Source of the DNA: Hyposmocoma kahamanoa
Lineage: Eukaryota > Arthropoda > Insecta > Lepidoptera > Cosmopterigidae
Reading direction: 5' to 3'
Length of the DNA stretch: 64,000 bases
Assembly: GCF_003589595.1 (NCBI RefSeq)
Contig: NW_020653715.1
Location: forward strand, 2,450,825 to 2,514,824
Below, piece after piece: positions 22,796-33,989 of the stretch. The notes beneath the pieces are model-generated. The model did no database searches, had not been told where the DNA came from, and saw only the letters and a list, made by a program, of their open reading frames with translations. Made by a program: the position numbers and the translations under genes. Position 1 is the stretch's first letter, and every line of letters starts with the position of its first letter.

Positions 22796-23599
22796 TTATC
22801 CTTACTAACCTCTTACAATATTACAACGTTTTTGCCTTTTACAACATGTTAGTTCGAGTTTGTTGAGAGTTTATAAGAAAAAAAAAACAAAAACCCTCCA
22901 TTTGCAAAATCCGTAAATGTTGTGTTGTACATAGATATCGTTTGTTATGAAGCGATATATATTTTCCTGCATCTATCTTTGTATTTATTATCTCGCAAAT
23001 GTGATGAAAAACATTGTATGTAACACGGGCCGTACTCTAACAGTCTCGAAAGAAATCTCGTCTCCACATCCAATAGGACCAATTTAAAAAACGAATTCCG
23101 CTATATTTATTATGATGGATTTGAGTTTCAGAACAATTAGTGTGGTTGTTTGGCAAATTATTACTATTATTAAGTTTAATGGCTGTAAAGAAAGGGGTCC
23201 GCTGAAAGTGAAGCCCCACAATAGTAGGTAGGCTTGCGGTATGAGCCAGGCACATAAATTCAAGCGACGAAAACCCCTGACAGGCCGAAGTGGCAAAGGC
23301 CGCGGCAGACCATTATCGTTGCTCCGATAATGTCCTGTTCCATTGCTATTTATCTGTTTATATTGCTACTTCGCTATTCTGAGAAAATATTTTCTATATT
23401 CTTATTTACAATCTGATGAATCGTTTGGAATCAATCGGTTGTTATATTTGAAGCTGCTATTGTGTGATGTTATTTGGTTTGCTTTGTTTTATATTATACA
23501 TTTGTAGGCGAGACTAACACATCTCAGTTCCAATAAAATCAATTTGCCAAATTCCGAGTTAAATAATGCACCCACACTCGCACACACTCAACATAATTC
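22796..23599. repeat. Mostly unassigned; dispersed repeat 22900-23035
   Basis: 22900-23035 matches 2968-3085. 23040-23300 holds overlapping minus-strand open frames of no recognised family. Confidence 0.45.
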
Positions 23600-24657
23600 A
23601 AATTCAAATTCAAAATAATCTTTATTTCATAGGTAAGCATTATTACACTTGAAAACGTCACAATATTAAACTCTACCGCTCATTCGTAAGGTAGATTCCC
23701 CTGAGAAGAATGAGCAAGAAACTCTAGGGGTTGCTCTTTGTAAATAACATTTACAATATTTTTTTTTATTTGAAACATCAGAGATCGAGACTACCTCCAT
23801 GAGCTAAACGGGTTACTACCACGGATTTTTGTCATCCAAGTACGCAAAAGTTGTATAATAACCTTTAGGATAAAGTTTTTGTTTCACCTATAGTTTTAAA
23901 CCTCGTGAAAGGCAAATTTTGTATATCAACCGGAATCTTGTTATAGAAGCGTATACATTGCCCTTTAAATGATTTTTTGACTTTGTGAAGACGACTATCA
24001 AGAAAAGCTAGTTTATTTTTATTCCTCGTATTAATGTTATGTCTGTCACTATTTTTCATAAAGAAATTACTATNNNNNNNNNNCGTATTAATGTTATGTC
24101 TGTCACTATTTTTCATAAAGAAATTACTATTCCTTTTAACATAAATTACATTTTCATAAATGTACTGTGAGGCTAGTGTAAGAATGTTAATTTCCTTAAA
24201 CTTATCTCTCAAAGATACTTTGGGGCCCAGATTGTAAATTGCCCTAACTGCACGTTTCTGCAGGACAAAAATTCTATTGATATCGGCGGCATTACCCCAA
24301 GGCAAAATGCCGTTTGTCATTAGACTGTGAAAGTAGCTGAAGTAAACCAATCTAGCGGTTTCGACATCTGAAAGTTTCCTTATTTTTTTAATCGCGTACA
24401 CTGCAGAGCCGAGCCGTTTTGATAACTTACTTATATGGGGACCCCATTGCAATTTAGCATCTAACGTTATACCTAGTAACTAACCTAGTAACTAACTAAT
24501 ACAACTGTATCCACAAGATTCAATTTTTCGTTTCCAACTACAATGTTTGTAACCGTCTCTCTAACATTGGGTAATGTAAATTTCACACAATTTGTTTTTT
24601 TCTCATTAAGAAGTAGGTTATTAACAGCAAACCAATCAACTACTTTAGATATAGCAT
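23600..24657 (-). mobile_element. LINE ORF2 C-terminal fragment (Jockey-like), with assembly gap
   Basis: Minus-strand reading includes WFAVNNLLLNEKKT, QWGPHISKLSKRLGSAVYAI, RLVYFSYFHSLMTNGILPWG and CIRFYNKIP, the post-catalytic part of a non-LTR reverse transcriptase. The 3' end reaches the repeated 'aaattc' tail at 23600. Ten N at 24074-24083 interrupt it, with identical 47-bp flanks; the frame is otherwise largely open in pieces. A family B SINE borders its 5' side at 24660. Confidence 0.8.
24074..24083. other. Assembly gap (10 N) with duplicated flanks
   Basis: The 47 bases 24027-24073 are repeated exactly at 24084-24130, starting cgtattaatgttatgtctgt. The gap probably hides an unmerged overlap. 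Confidence 0.95.
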
Positions 24658-24659
24658 TG

Positions 24660-24848
24660 CATAGCCCCGCACTAGGGAAACCCTGTGTCGCAGGTGCCAT
24701 GGACACACACATAGACAACCACAAATTACACCCAAACTCACGAGAGCAATAAATGTAAGCTTTACAAATATTTCTTCCGGCCTGGGAATCGCACATGGGA
24801 CCTCTGCGTGGCAGTCCGGCATGGTAACCATTCGGCCACAGAGGCAGT
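24660..24848 (-). mobile_element. Family B tRNA-derived SINE, full-length
   Basis: Head 'aactgcctctgtggccgaat', box-B-like segment, 'aaatatttgtaaagc', 'cacaaattacacccaaactc' (antisense) and the tail at 24660 'atagccccgcactagggaaa'. Confidence 0.85.
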
Positions 24849-25165
24849 TAATAATCTTTATTTCATAGCAAGATACACTTGAAATCGTCATACTGAATAA
24901 ACTCTACTGCTCATTCGTAAGGCAGATTCCCCTGAGAAGAATGAGCCAGAAACTCTAGGAGTTGCTCTTTGTAAATATACATTTCAATGCATTTATCATT
25001 ACAATATTTAATTTAAACATCTTAGATCGAGACTACCTGCATGAGTTAAACTGATCTTCACCACGGATTTTTGTCATCCAGTACGCAGAAGCTGTATAGT
25101 AATGACCTGTAGTATAAAGATTTGGTTTCACTATAGTTTTAAACCTCGTAAATGGCAATTGATTT
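24849..25165 (-). mobile_element. LINE 3' end, second copy of the 23600 family
   Basis: Matches 23605-23910: 'aataatctttatttcatag', 'ctgctcattcgtaaggcaga', 'tcccctgagaagaatgagcc', 'tttttgtcatcca' and 'gttttaaacctcgtaaatgg'. Confidence 0.75.
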
Positions 25166-25248
25166 ATATAATCGTTTTATCTTTAATTTCTTCTAAGTAA
25201 ATGTTAATTGCTGAATAAAAGTCTCTTTCCTTAAATTACTTGCTGACT

Positions 25249-25532
25249 TAGTAGCAGTAGAGTGCCTTGTTAAAGAGTCTGTCCAGGGAAGTACCTTTCC
25301 TATTTCTGCCGCCAAGCAATAATGTGAGCATTACTGCGTTACGGTTTTGGAAGGTCAGGATGTTGGTGAAAGTACAGGCACATGGGACTTGTCAACTTAT
25401 GTTTCAGAGTGACAGACGCCGTTGCAGTGCCCCTCAGATTAAAGCTCTGAGTGGCACTACAACTGCTATTGACAGGCGTGTCGCTTACCAGCAGGCGCAC
25501 GACTTGTTCCGCTCGTCTCTTAATAAAAAGAA
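25249..25532 (+). mobile_element. Family A retroposon, near full-length
   Basis: From 'agtagcagtagagtgccttg' through 'tacaggcacatgggacttgt' to 'caggcgcacgacttgttccg'. Confidence 0.85.
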
Positions 25533-27400
25533 ACTGGACATTTGCCGAATTCTTTCAAGGCGAATTCGTCTACCTAAAAAATCTTAAAAAAAAACCGCGT
25601 AAGTAATACGTGGAAAAATGACCCTCTTTATTTTTTTGCAAATATCAACAGCTATTGGCACAACTTTTTCAATTTCCTTTAAAATATAAATCGCGAGCAT
25701 CAAACGCCGAATAATTATGTGCGTAATGTTAGAGGAAGCGGCCAAAAGCGTTGTGATGAGAAACGACGCCATAGAAGACGGCAAACGAAGACTGTATAGC
25801 AAAATCTTCTAGTTTGAGAATGAAACTTTAAGCTTAGACAACGGCACGTCTCCACTCGTAAGGAATTCAAGTCACTTCTATGCCATTTACGATAAACTGG
25901 TCCATGTTTCCAAATAAGTCTGTGGCTCTAGTGGAAAGGGGTACAAGTAAAAACAATCCAAAATTACAAGGAAACGCGAAAAACGCTTAACGCTTCTCAC
26001 ATCTCCTTGTAAAGTTGGGTATTTTTACTCGTATCCCTTTTTACTAGAGCCACAGAAATATTATAAAAACCTTATTATAATGTTACTATTATGAACTAAA
26101 TATAATTTGAGTTACTTTTACCCCTGTTATTCATCACGTTGCCAGCAATCATGGCATAACATCGTGTTACAAAGTTAATTCGCACAGAACACTATTAACA
26201 ACAAAAGTCTTGTCTCGCAAATTAATATTTACTCCCATAATTTTCCCAGTCGGTGGGAAAGAAGCGGAAAAATGAAGCAGGAAGCGAGCTTCCTTGTTTT
26301 ATTGATTAAAAAAGTTTATTAATCATATTGCCGACGGGAGGCTAGTTCAGTATAGGAATTACGTGATATTTTTTTTGTTTAATTACTTTGATTATTAATG
26401 CTCAGTTGTGGCATGGACCAGGAACTGTAAAAGGACTGCTACTATCCATCCATCCATCAATCCGTACTACTATGAGCTTTTAGCTTTGCCTGTCAAATTC
26501 GTACTGTGACCTCACAAAAACAATTCACTTTCGATGCAGTTTACGTTCCCTATTCAAAATCCGTTCACCTTTTCTTTCATAATAAAATCGTATCATGAGG
26601 TGCCATTTGCCATGCAAGTGGTGGTCTTATCTGTCAAAATAAACAATTTAAAGGAAGTTACTATGATTTTGTCAAATGTTTAAGAAATTTCGTAACATCA
26701 TTATTTGTTATATTTTTAGGCTATATGCATAGCCAATTGTTAATAAATAAATACTATTATTATTAATCGTAATTGCAATATTTAAATTGTATTTTAATTA
26801 TTTCAACAATTTCATTGAGATAGCGAAAATCGTAAAATAATGCCATATTTAATTTTAACGCACTAATCGTAACTCTAAAGGAGGTTAAATTTCCGTCTTG
26901 TGTCTAGATGGCGCTGATCTATAGCCTGGAAGTTGTTTATGTTATGTAAACGGCCGTGGATATGAATTAATTCTTCTTTTACGAAAATACAAGTAGACAG
27001 CTTTCTTTCTTCTTATATAATTCTATTTAAATATTTTGTGAACTTTGACAGACATGCGTATCATTATATGTCATTGTGTGTTACAAACTAATTCATAAAC
27101 TACCGCTTTCTAATAAGGGTAAACACAATAAAAGAATATCCAGCAGTATCCATAAAAATAAGTTAAATTAGCGCCATCTAGTTGATTTGTTTGTTATCGC
27201 TAGAAATTAGAGTAGCTTTAATAAATTGCAACCTGTCAATATAAAAGAATTAGTTACAAAAATAGCTATTCGGTACTCGTAGCGACATCTAGTTTACCAA
27301 TAAGTACTAAATACCCGACAACGCAGTCTTATGTCGCGTTTAGCAGTCGTTTTGAGTATTGGCCCACTCGATGTAAAAGGCCACATCTGCAAAATGACAA
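25533..27400. other. Unassigned interval
   Basis: AT-rich; a minus-strand frame at 25584-25802 and a short plus-strand frame across 25690-25810 show no recognised family. 'ccatccatccatc' low-complexity at 26445. No known repeat. Confidence 0.45.
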
Positions 27401-27401
27401 C

Positions 27402-27640
27402 TTTTTTTATAATATCAAGTGACGGAACGAACAAGTCGTGCTACACCTATGGTATGGATGGTAGCCTGTCCATAACAGTTGCAGTGACACTCAGAGCTTT
27501 AAATCGCAAAGATCTGAGGGGCACTGCTACATAAGTCCCATGTGCCTGTAATTTCACCAGCAACCTTACCCTTCAAAATCGGAACACAGTAATGTTCACA
27601 TTACTGCTTGGCGGCAGAGCGGAGAGCTCTACTGCTATTA
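27402..27640 (-). mobile_element. Family A retroposon, internally deleted
   Basis: 'ataatatcaagtgacggaac', 'tgcctgtaatttcaccagca' and 'acagtaatgttcacattact'. It lacks the 'gggcgcagtggcagt' block. Confidence 0.8.
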
Positions 27641-27799
27641 ATAACTTTTCAGGAGAGAGGTTTGAGAATCTATACTATCTCACTTAGCTTGTGTCGAGTG
27701 GCAGGTACACTGGCTTTATTTCAAAATTTATGTCTTTACAAACGAAGCCAAAGCCTTTTGAAAAATGTATATCGTATAGGATGTGTTCGAATCCGATAA

Positions 27800-28693
27800 G
27801 GGGGCCTACCATATAACCTTTCCAAAAACAATCTTATCTCAATGTAAGCTTAAAGTAAGCTTGTTATAATATTACTCATATTCGTACCATGATAAACTTG
27901 TCTACCAAGAAATGTATTATTGCTAAAGTGACTGAAAGAACGAATGATTTCCCAATATTGTCTATTTCTTACTAAAAATAGGAAAGAAATAACGCTATAT
28001 AAACTGTATAATGCCGTCTCTTTCTTTTTTGATGTTCCGACTCGTGTTATCGTAGTAGATAAAGTACTTAATGTTATTTACATTCAAAGAATTTTAACTG
28101 CCAAAAAAAGAAAAGTATGTAATAATGAAATCTATTAAAATTACGTTGCTTTCAATTATTATTCCGCAATTTCACGAAGAAAAATAAATAAAACAAGCTG
28201 AGTTTTGATAATCACGTTGTGAATTCGGAACTATAGTCTGGTGTCAACTGTTAGTTTCGCCAAGGAGCATATAGATGGCGCTGTCATAATTTTACGAAAT
28301 AAACATCGCGTATTTTTATTTTACGAGAAATTATTTCCTATGTGCTATTAAATAAAAAATATACAAAATATTGAAGAGATATATGTAAATACATAAGTTC
28401 AACTTAACTTTTAATGATTACAAATCAATATTAAGACAATAAAACTGAAAATAATATTGTTTCCATTGCATCCGTGTAACTATTTTAAAATTGCTGAATT
28501 TGACATAAGAGCAATATTATTTTAATGTCAAAGTCGCGTCATGGTACAAACTGGATGAATGAATAGTTATACCGCTGCCAATAAAACATCATAGTTTTAA
28601 CATTACAAATAAGCTTACTTTAAGCGTGTTATGGTACGAAAAATCAAAGTAAGGTTAAAGTAATATTGTTTTAAGAGGTTGTGGTAGGCCCCC
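27800..28693. mobile_element. TIR element, 894 bp, non-autonomous
   Basis: Left end gggggcctaccatataacct at 27800 and right end inverse (..gtggtaggccccc) at 28693, with about 70 bp of imperfect inverted homology including 'cttaaagtaagctt'. No transposase frame. No clear target duplication. Confidence 0.65.
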
Positions 28694-29159
28694 TGGTGAT
28701 ATAAAAAAAAAGGATGTGTTTATTACGTATAACTTCTCACATCCAATGTTTGACAGTATTTTTTTTAATACTATAGGTAGGTATATATGGCTTTGCTTTA
28801 CAAATGCCACTAAAAAAAGAAACCGTTTCGTCTTTAAGCACCTCAAAATATGACCTTAATCATCGTGTTAACTAAATAACAATAAAATAAAAAGTCATTT
28901 ATTTCTCCTCAAAACATTAGAAACACAATACTTAAAAAAGACAATTGAATGATGTGGACAAAAAGGTAAACGACTCAGCATTGCTGATTTTCAGTCTCCA
29001 CCTGTAGCTAGCTAGCTGTTCGCTTGCTGTAGATTTTTCTATACATTTAACCTAAAATTTAAAATTATACTACTAGGAGCTTTAATAGACCAGTTGTTAC
29101 TCGATTCTCGTACAGATAGGAGCCATGGCTTACATCGTTTTTTTTAATGTTAACAACGT

Positions 29160-29225
29160 TTTAGCGTTGGAGGAGACTCGTGCCCAGCAGGACGTCTGAT
29201 GGTTGACGACGATGATTAAATAAAA
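29160..29225 (+). mobile_element. LINE 3' UTR fragment
   Basis: 'gcgttggaggagactcgtgc' and 'ccagcaggacgtctgatggt' then 'gacgatgatt', a decayed version of the LINE end 'gaggcctgtgcccagcagtg'. The 28694-29160 stretch shows nothing recognised. Confidence 0.45.
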
Positions 29226-29307
29226 TTTATTTAGAATTACGAAAGCAAAGAAACCTTCAAACTGGTGACGGTCATCATCGTACCTGTCGAATCAGTAGAA
29301 CAGTTTC

Positions 29308-29426
29308 AGTAGTAATAGAGCTTCTTGTGAAGGGGTTCCTTGTGACGTCCAGACATTACTGCCACCTTAAAGCTCGCATTATTGCGTTCTAGCTTAGACG
29401 GGTGCTGGCGAAATTACAGACACATA
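29308..29426 (+). mobile_element. Family A retroposon, 5' part, split by LINE
   Basis: 'aatagagcttcttgtgaagg' to 'gcgaaattacagacacat'. It resumes at 29766. Confidence 0.75.
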
Positions 29427-29765
29427 CTTACTCCTCTGGCTCAGCGACCCAAAATGTGTCCCGGCCTCCGAAACGAGGTGATACCAGTTTCTTCGGTCCT
29501 GTCCAATCTCTCGCCAATTGATGGCTTGTAATTCGCGCAGGTCCACCTCCATGGCGTCGCTCCAAGGATGCCTGAGACGACCAACCGGTCTTCGTCCAGC
29601 AGGTCGACCCAGATAGGCTCTTTTCACGTTCCGATCCTCTCCCATTCTGTCTAAATGGCCGAGCCAGCGAAGTTTGTACGCTTTGGTTTCGCCGATGATA
29701 GTTGGCTGGGCGACGAGATCTTCTATTGCGGCGTTTGTATGGACGCTCTACCTGCCATTCTCTGT
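29427..29765 (-). mobile_element. LINE ORF2 C-terminal fragment inserted in family A
   Basis: Open minus-strand frame with KLRWLGHLDRMGEDRNVKRA, YLGRPAGRRPVGRL, NWREIGQDRR and HFGSLSQRSK, the C-terminus of an endonuclease/reverse-transcriptase LINE. No stop interrupts this 110-codon piece, so the insertion is probably young. Confidence 0.8.
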
Positions 29766-29852
29766 CTGAGTGGCTCTGCAACTGCTATGGACAGGCGTGT
29801 CGCTTACCACCAAGTTCACGACTTGTTCGTCCCGTTACATGGTATCAAAAAC
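29766..29852 (+). mobile_element. Family A retroposon, 3' part
   Basis: 'ctgagtggctctgcaactgc', 'gacaggcgtgtcgcttacca' and 'cttgttcgtcccgttacatg'. Its end is about 40 bp before the Nup88 exon. Confidence 0.8.
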
Positions 29853-29890
29853 ACATTCCCTTGAGTCTTATTGCATGCTATTTGTTACAG

Positions 29891-30060
29891 AAACTTCACC
29901 TCCTGTCCCCACCAGCGTTTCAAGTGGAAAGAGTGGTAACCAGTCCATGTGGCAGCAGGATATGCGTCTGGGGGTCTCGAGGGGTCACAGTGGCTGAGTT
30001 GCCGTCGCGATGGGGAAGAGGAGGGCTTTTCGATGCTGGCAACCAGACGGTTTTGTGCAA
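29891..30060 (+). CDS. Nup88: Nup88 internal exon (nucleoporin, N-terminal propeller)
   Basis: Encodes 56 codons plus two bases, read from base 29891 in phase 0. The peptide carries the spaced pattern PPAFQV, ELPSRWG, F..GNQTVLC, which aligns with the block PPLFEV...ELPKRWG...F.GG..TV.C of animal Nup88. Nup88 (Drosophila members only) is a cytoplasmic-face nuclear pore protein that binds Nup214 and helps retain CRM1; this segment lies in its beta-propeller. The preceding bases end in a pyrimidine-rich acceptor (ctatttgttacag) and the exon is followed by gtaagtatt, a near-perfect donor; the exon ends in phase 2. GC content is clearly above the flanks. A retroposon ends about 40 bp upstream. 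I did not find the neighbouring Nup88 exons. An isolated exon copy is possible but the intact splice sites argue for a live gene. Confidence 0.85.
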
Positions 30061-31882
30061 GTAAGTATTATTTATATTTGCTATTGTTCCTTTTTTTGTC
30101 GGCCGAGGTCAAGAACTCAGGTTCAAGAACAAGCTTACGATACGTGTTGAATCGAGCAGCACTGTTCTCTGCATATGTGCTGAGAGATTATTTCAGCGCA
30201 GACTACATATTGTTATTACACATAGGTTTACTATGAAATAGCTGAATACACCCATAACGTATTGCTCTGTAACAACAATTTTCTTAACCTTTACCATGCT
30301 GCGGCATTTTAAAATACTATCGCCTACTAAATTTAGGGTCCAATAACAGTCCAGTAACACGCCAGGTTTCATAATACATAACTGGTTAAAAACAAAAAGG
30401 AACCCGAACCAACATCCTGGCTGATAAGTTAGCAAGAAAGCTGGCACGTAAGCATCGTGTATTTTCTACTATCACGGTAAATTTTGTTACCTATTAAGCT
30501 CCTCGAAGCGGCTATAATGTTGGCCTGAGGTAACGATTAAGACAAAGATTATTGTTTTGATGGTAAACCTGTAGATGCGACAGACGTATGAAAAAGCTAT
30601 CCAATTTTAAAATCTACTTTCAATACCTGAAACAAGAATAGGAAAATATGTATATGCGTATGTAATTTTTCGTAAAGATTTGTCAATTATCGACATGCAG
30701 GTTTCTTTTTTATTTCGAATTAGCATTTTTTCAGCCTGTTCAAAAGTTATCAAAATTTTGTTTACCAGTGTTGTCGTAAAGACAAAATCACTTAAGTTAA
30801 ATTTGTATTGTTTATACATATTTACTGTTTTTATACATTTGTTACGTAGTGTTTATTAAAACCTGTGCGTTGGTGGCTCCTTCTCTATAGATTTACGTAC
30901 ATTTGCCATTGTTTAATAGCAATATCAGCTCTCGCTAACGGAGTAGAAAACATCGTAACGAAACCTGTACGCATGTCCACGAAGAACATGTCTATTTATT
31001 TATATTATCAATAATTGTGTGTCAATGTGTACTATCAGCAAAATCGATACGTTACCACTTCAAGGGTTCTTTTTGCATGAAGGTAGCGGCGGTCAGTAAC
31101 GGCCACTCGCCGATTGCTTGTTACTGTAAACTAATGGCGTTTAAGGGCTAGATCGTATTTTTATTATAAACAAAAGGTTTTGGCTACAGTCCGCTTGCAA
31201 AGAAAACTGTTTTCGAACTAGAAAGGCTTCAGCGCTGCTGATAATATATTCCTCCCTGCGACAAATTGACAATAAGCATAAAACTAAGTTTATTTTCAAT
31301 AGCATCTTGCCGTATACATCCTCGCTTTAGCGCGGCGAAGTCACCACTCTTTTGTACATGTTATTAGGCGGCTATATCTCTCCATTTGCATATTTCGGCA
31401 GTAAAATTAATTCGAAGATTTGCCCGCATCCAGACGAAGGGGGGACGTCTTGGCGGTGGTACTTCGAATTTGTGCATTCAGATTTTATAATCTATGGTTA
31501 AGTAGTCACTATTGAAAATATGACAGCGGTACTAGCACAGTGGGAGAACGGTGCTTCCTTGTGAGCAATACCTCTTGCCAACGTTGAAGGAAAATTTCGT
31601 AATGAAGATGTGTGTCGAAGACTGTACACAACCTTTAAAATAATCAAGTTTTTGTACGATTTAAAAATTTTGATTTACAAAAAAACTTGACACTCTTAAT
31701 AGTGAATTGGTCAGTGATAGTTATAAGGTTTCATAACATTGAGGGAATAGTAAACACTAAATAGTGTTGTTACTTATTACCAGAGTGTTTTTTTAGTAAA
31801 TGATTTGTCTTACATTTCTCTAAAAACGAACGTAGACAAAAAATAAAATTGCGATTGAGCCAATCTCAGAAGAAGGTGCAAT
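30061..31882. other. Presumed Nup88 intron, mostly unassigned
   Basis: Starts at the gtaagt donor. 31133-31232 is the dispersed repeat shared with 742-840, and 31530-31565 ('cagtgggagaacgg') is a tRNA-like SINE head remnant. No second Nup88 exon could be found. Confidence 0.5.
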
Positions 31883-32027
31883 TTCCTTCGTGGCCGAACG
31901 GTAACCATTCTGGATTGCCACGCAGCGGTCAGAATTTATTTTTCTCGTGAGTTTGCGTGTAATTTGAGATGTCATGCCACCCGCGTAGTACGGGCTCTAT
32001 GAGTGTGTACGTTATTACTATGATTAA
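31883..32027 (+). mobile_element. Family B SINE, degraded
   Basis: 'cgtggccgaacggtaaccat', 'ggattgccacgcagcggtca' and 'tttttctcgtgagtttgcgt' with gaps. Confidence 0.65.
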
Positions 32028-32340
32028 ACTAGGTGCTTAATTTTTTACACCCTATACACACCATGTATTTTATAAATGTTCATAAATGACGTATCGTCAC
32101 TTTCTCTCAGTGGAGTAGACAGAGACGACGGTTTTTATATTACTAAAATCATATCAGACTTTCGATTATATAGGTTTCCTATATTACAAGCTTCTGCTTA
32201 ATTTAGGTTAGGCTCTAACAAGGATAATGTAAATATAATTTTTTGTCTACTATATTTTGGTTATGTTTGTGAAGAAAAAACATTAAAAAATGAAATAACT
32301 AGATGCACACTTGGACACAATCCCACCACTAGGGTAGCAT

Positions 32341-32405
32341 GACAGGGCGCGTCTTGCGCGAGAGCGACATGAAGTTCGAGATCTCTATGCGGGAGTAGCA
32401 GTATC
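32341..32405 (+). repeat. Direct repeat, left copy
   Basis: Shares 'cgcgagagcgacat.aagt' and 'cgagatctctatgcg.ga.tagca' with 32944-33008, about 600 bp apart in the same orientation. Class unknown. Confidence 0.65.
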
Positions 32406-32644
32406 TAATGGCCGAACTCTTACACAAGGAGCTCTGTTGTTTTTAATTTTAGACCTGATATTGTGTTTCTTGGTTGACTTAAAGACTTGGTTGAAATATG
32501 TACGCCGAAGTCGGCCTTTCCCCAAACTTCCACCCACAAGTTTTGAATATTCGGTTTCTAACAACAAAAGTCATTATATCACATTAAAGGTATTAACTAA
32601 TGTTAATGTAACGATTATAATGGTATCATGTTATTATTTATAGC

Positions 32645-32715
32645 GGTAGTACAACGAGAAAACGTTTGCTACTCAATTGGAGATACCGATTCGAATCCCT
32701 GTTGCGGCCTGTACC
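32645..32715 (+). repeat. tRNA-like SINE head remnant
   Basis: 'agcggtagtacaacgagaaa' and box-B-like 'ccgattcgaatccctg'. Not a functional tRNA: the acceptor ends do not pair. Confidence 0.4.
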
Positions 32716-32854
32716 AATGACTTTAATTTCTAAGTCTCTATCATAAAGATAAAGATAAATTTGTTTCCATATAACTTAATCTAATACAATACAAACAAAT
32801 GTAAATAATGCTATTATAGTATTCAAATAAGTGTGTAAATACCATGAAACTCTA

Positions 32855-32940
32855 ATTTCAAAACTGGAACGCAGTACTGCTTACATTAGAGCTTGGCGGC
32901 AGAAATAGATAAGGTAGCAGTACTTCCCTGTAGAGCTAGC
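32855..32940 (-). mobile_element. Family A retroposon, 5' fragment
   Basis: 'caaaactggaacgcagtact', 'cttggcggcagaaatagata' and 'gtagcagtacttccctg'. Confidence 0.7.
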
Positions 32941-32943
32941 ACG

Positions 32944-33008
32944 ATAAGACGCGCCTTGCGCGAGAGCGACATAAAGTGCGAGATCTCTATGCGAGAATAG
33001 CATTATGC
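32944..33008 (+). repeat. Direct repeat, right copy
   Basis: Partner of 32341-32405; borders the family A fragment. Confidence 0.65.
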
Positions 33009-33094
33009 TGCATTATTAAAAACATTATGATATTGACAACACGGTATTCCAGGCATGAATGAATATGAATTTGAAGAGTAAAGACTCACTCCAT

Positions 33095-33827
33095 TCGAGT
33101 ACTCTCCGACAACATGTCAGTACTTCAAGCATTGAACAGCTGTGACATAAACTCCGGGCTCATTTACGAATGCTATCAGACATACATGGAGGTATGTACA
33201 CACAACCACGTAACTCTACAATGTATTAAAGGATACAGCGCCCCATGTGGCAATGGCGCAGCAGATGAACTAGCCAGAAAAGGGTTGGAGACGGACGCTG
33301 TAGGATCAGAACCCATAGCGTCCCTCCCCTACCAATGGCTAAGAACAACTATACACAAAGGTACAAAATCTTCTCATCATAACACATGGACAGCCCTTAC
33401 GGTTTGTTGATAGGCGAGGGAAGTACCCCGACGCTCAACGCCAGTCTTTCTCGAAAATTAACCAAACTTAAAAGGCAAGAGCTGCGCACTCTAACTGCCG
33501 CCCTAACGGGTCATGATCCATACAATAAACACCTTTTTTAATTTAGGTATCACAGAGAGCCCTTTATACAGAGCGTGCATGGAGGGGGAGGAAACGGCCG
33601 CGCACATCCTACTACACTGCTCCGGCGTATCCAACTACAGGGCGAAGTACCTTGAAGTGCCGAGGTGGCTTCCCAAAATCTTCTGTAAACCGAGGAGGTT
33701 GCTAAGATTCCTGGAGGAGCTTGGGTGGCACGAGTAGGACCCTGCACCCATCACACGCAAAATAGGCGCTTTGTCGTCGAGTTGCACACACCAGCTCGTT
33801 GCACCAAGTACCAAGTATATAAATTAC
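33095..33827 (+). mobile_element. LINE 3' part with RNase H domain
   Basis: Encodes an RNase H segment (SDNMSVLQALNS, CIKGYSAPCGNGAADELARKG) and then a zinc-knuckle-like C-terminus (RACMEGEETAAHILLHCSGV, RRLLRFLEELGWHE) ending at 33737. RNase H plus this tail is found in R1/LOA/I-group non-LTR elements. A stop at 33408-33410 and a one-base expansion in the T run near 33536 break the frame. The 3' UTR shares its sequence with 6540-6715. Confidence 0.75.
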
Positions 33828-33989
33828 GACCTCCGTGGTACAGTGACTTACACACCGGTTTTCAAGGGGCCGCTATATCGGAGGTCTCGGGTTCGATCCC
33901 CGGTCGAGTCAGTGTAGAATAACTACCATTTCTATATTGTCTCGGATTTAGGTGTTTGTGGTACGTTTCGTTTGTTGTTTGTGATTTTT
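33828..33989 (+). mobile_element. Family C tRNA-derived SINE, 5' part
   Basis: 'acgacctccgtggtacagtg', 'acaccggttttcaaggggcc', box-B-like 'gggttcgatccccgg' and 'tttctatattgtctcggat'. The SINE's 3' end appears on the far side of the next LINE at about 35703-35730, so the LINE probably landed in it. Confidence 0.75.
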
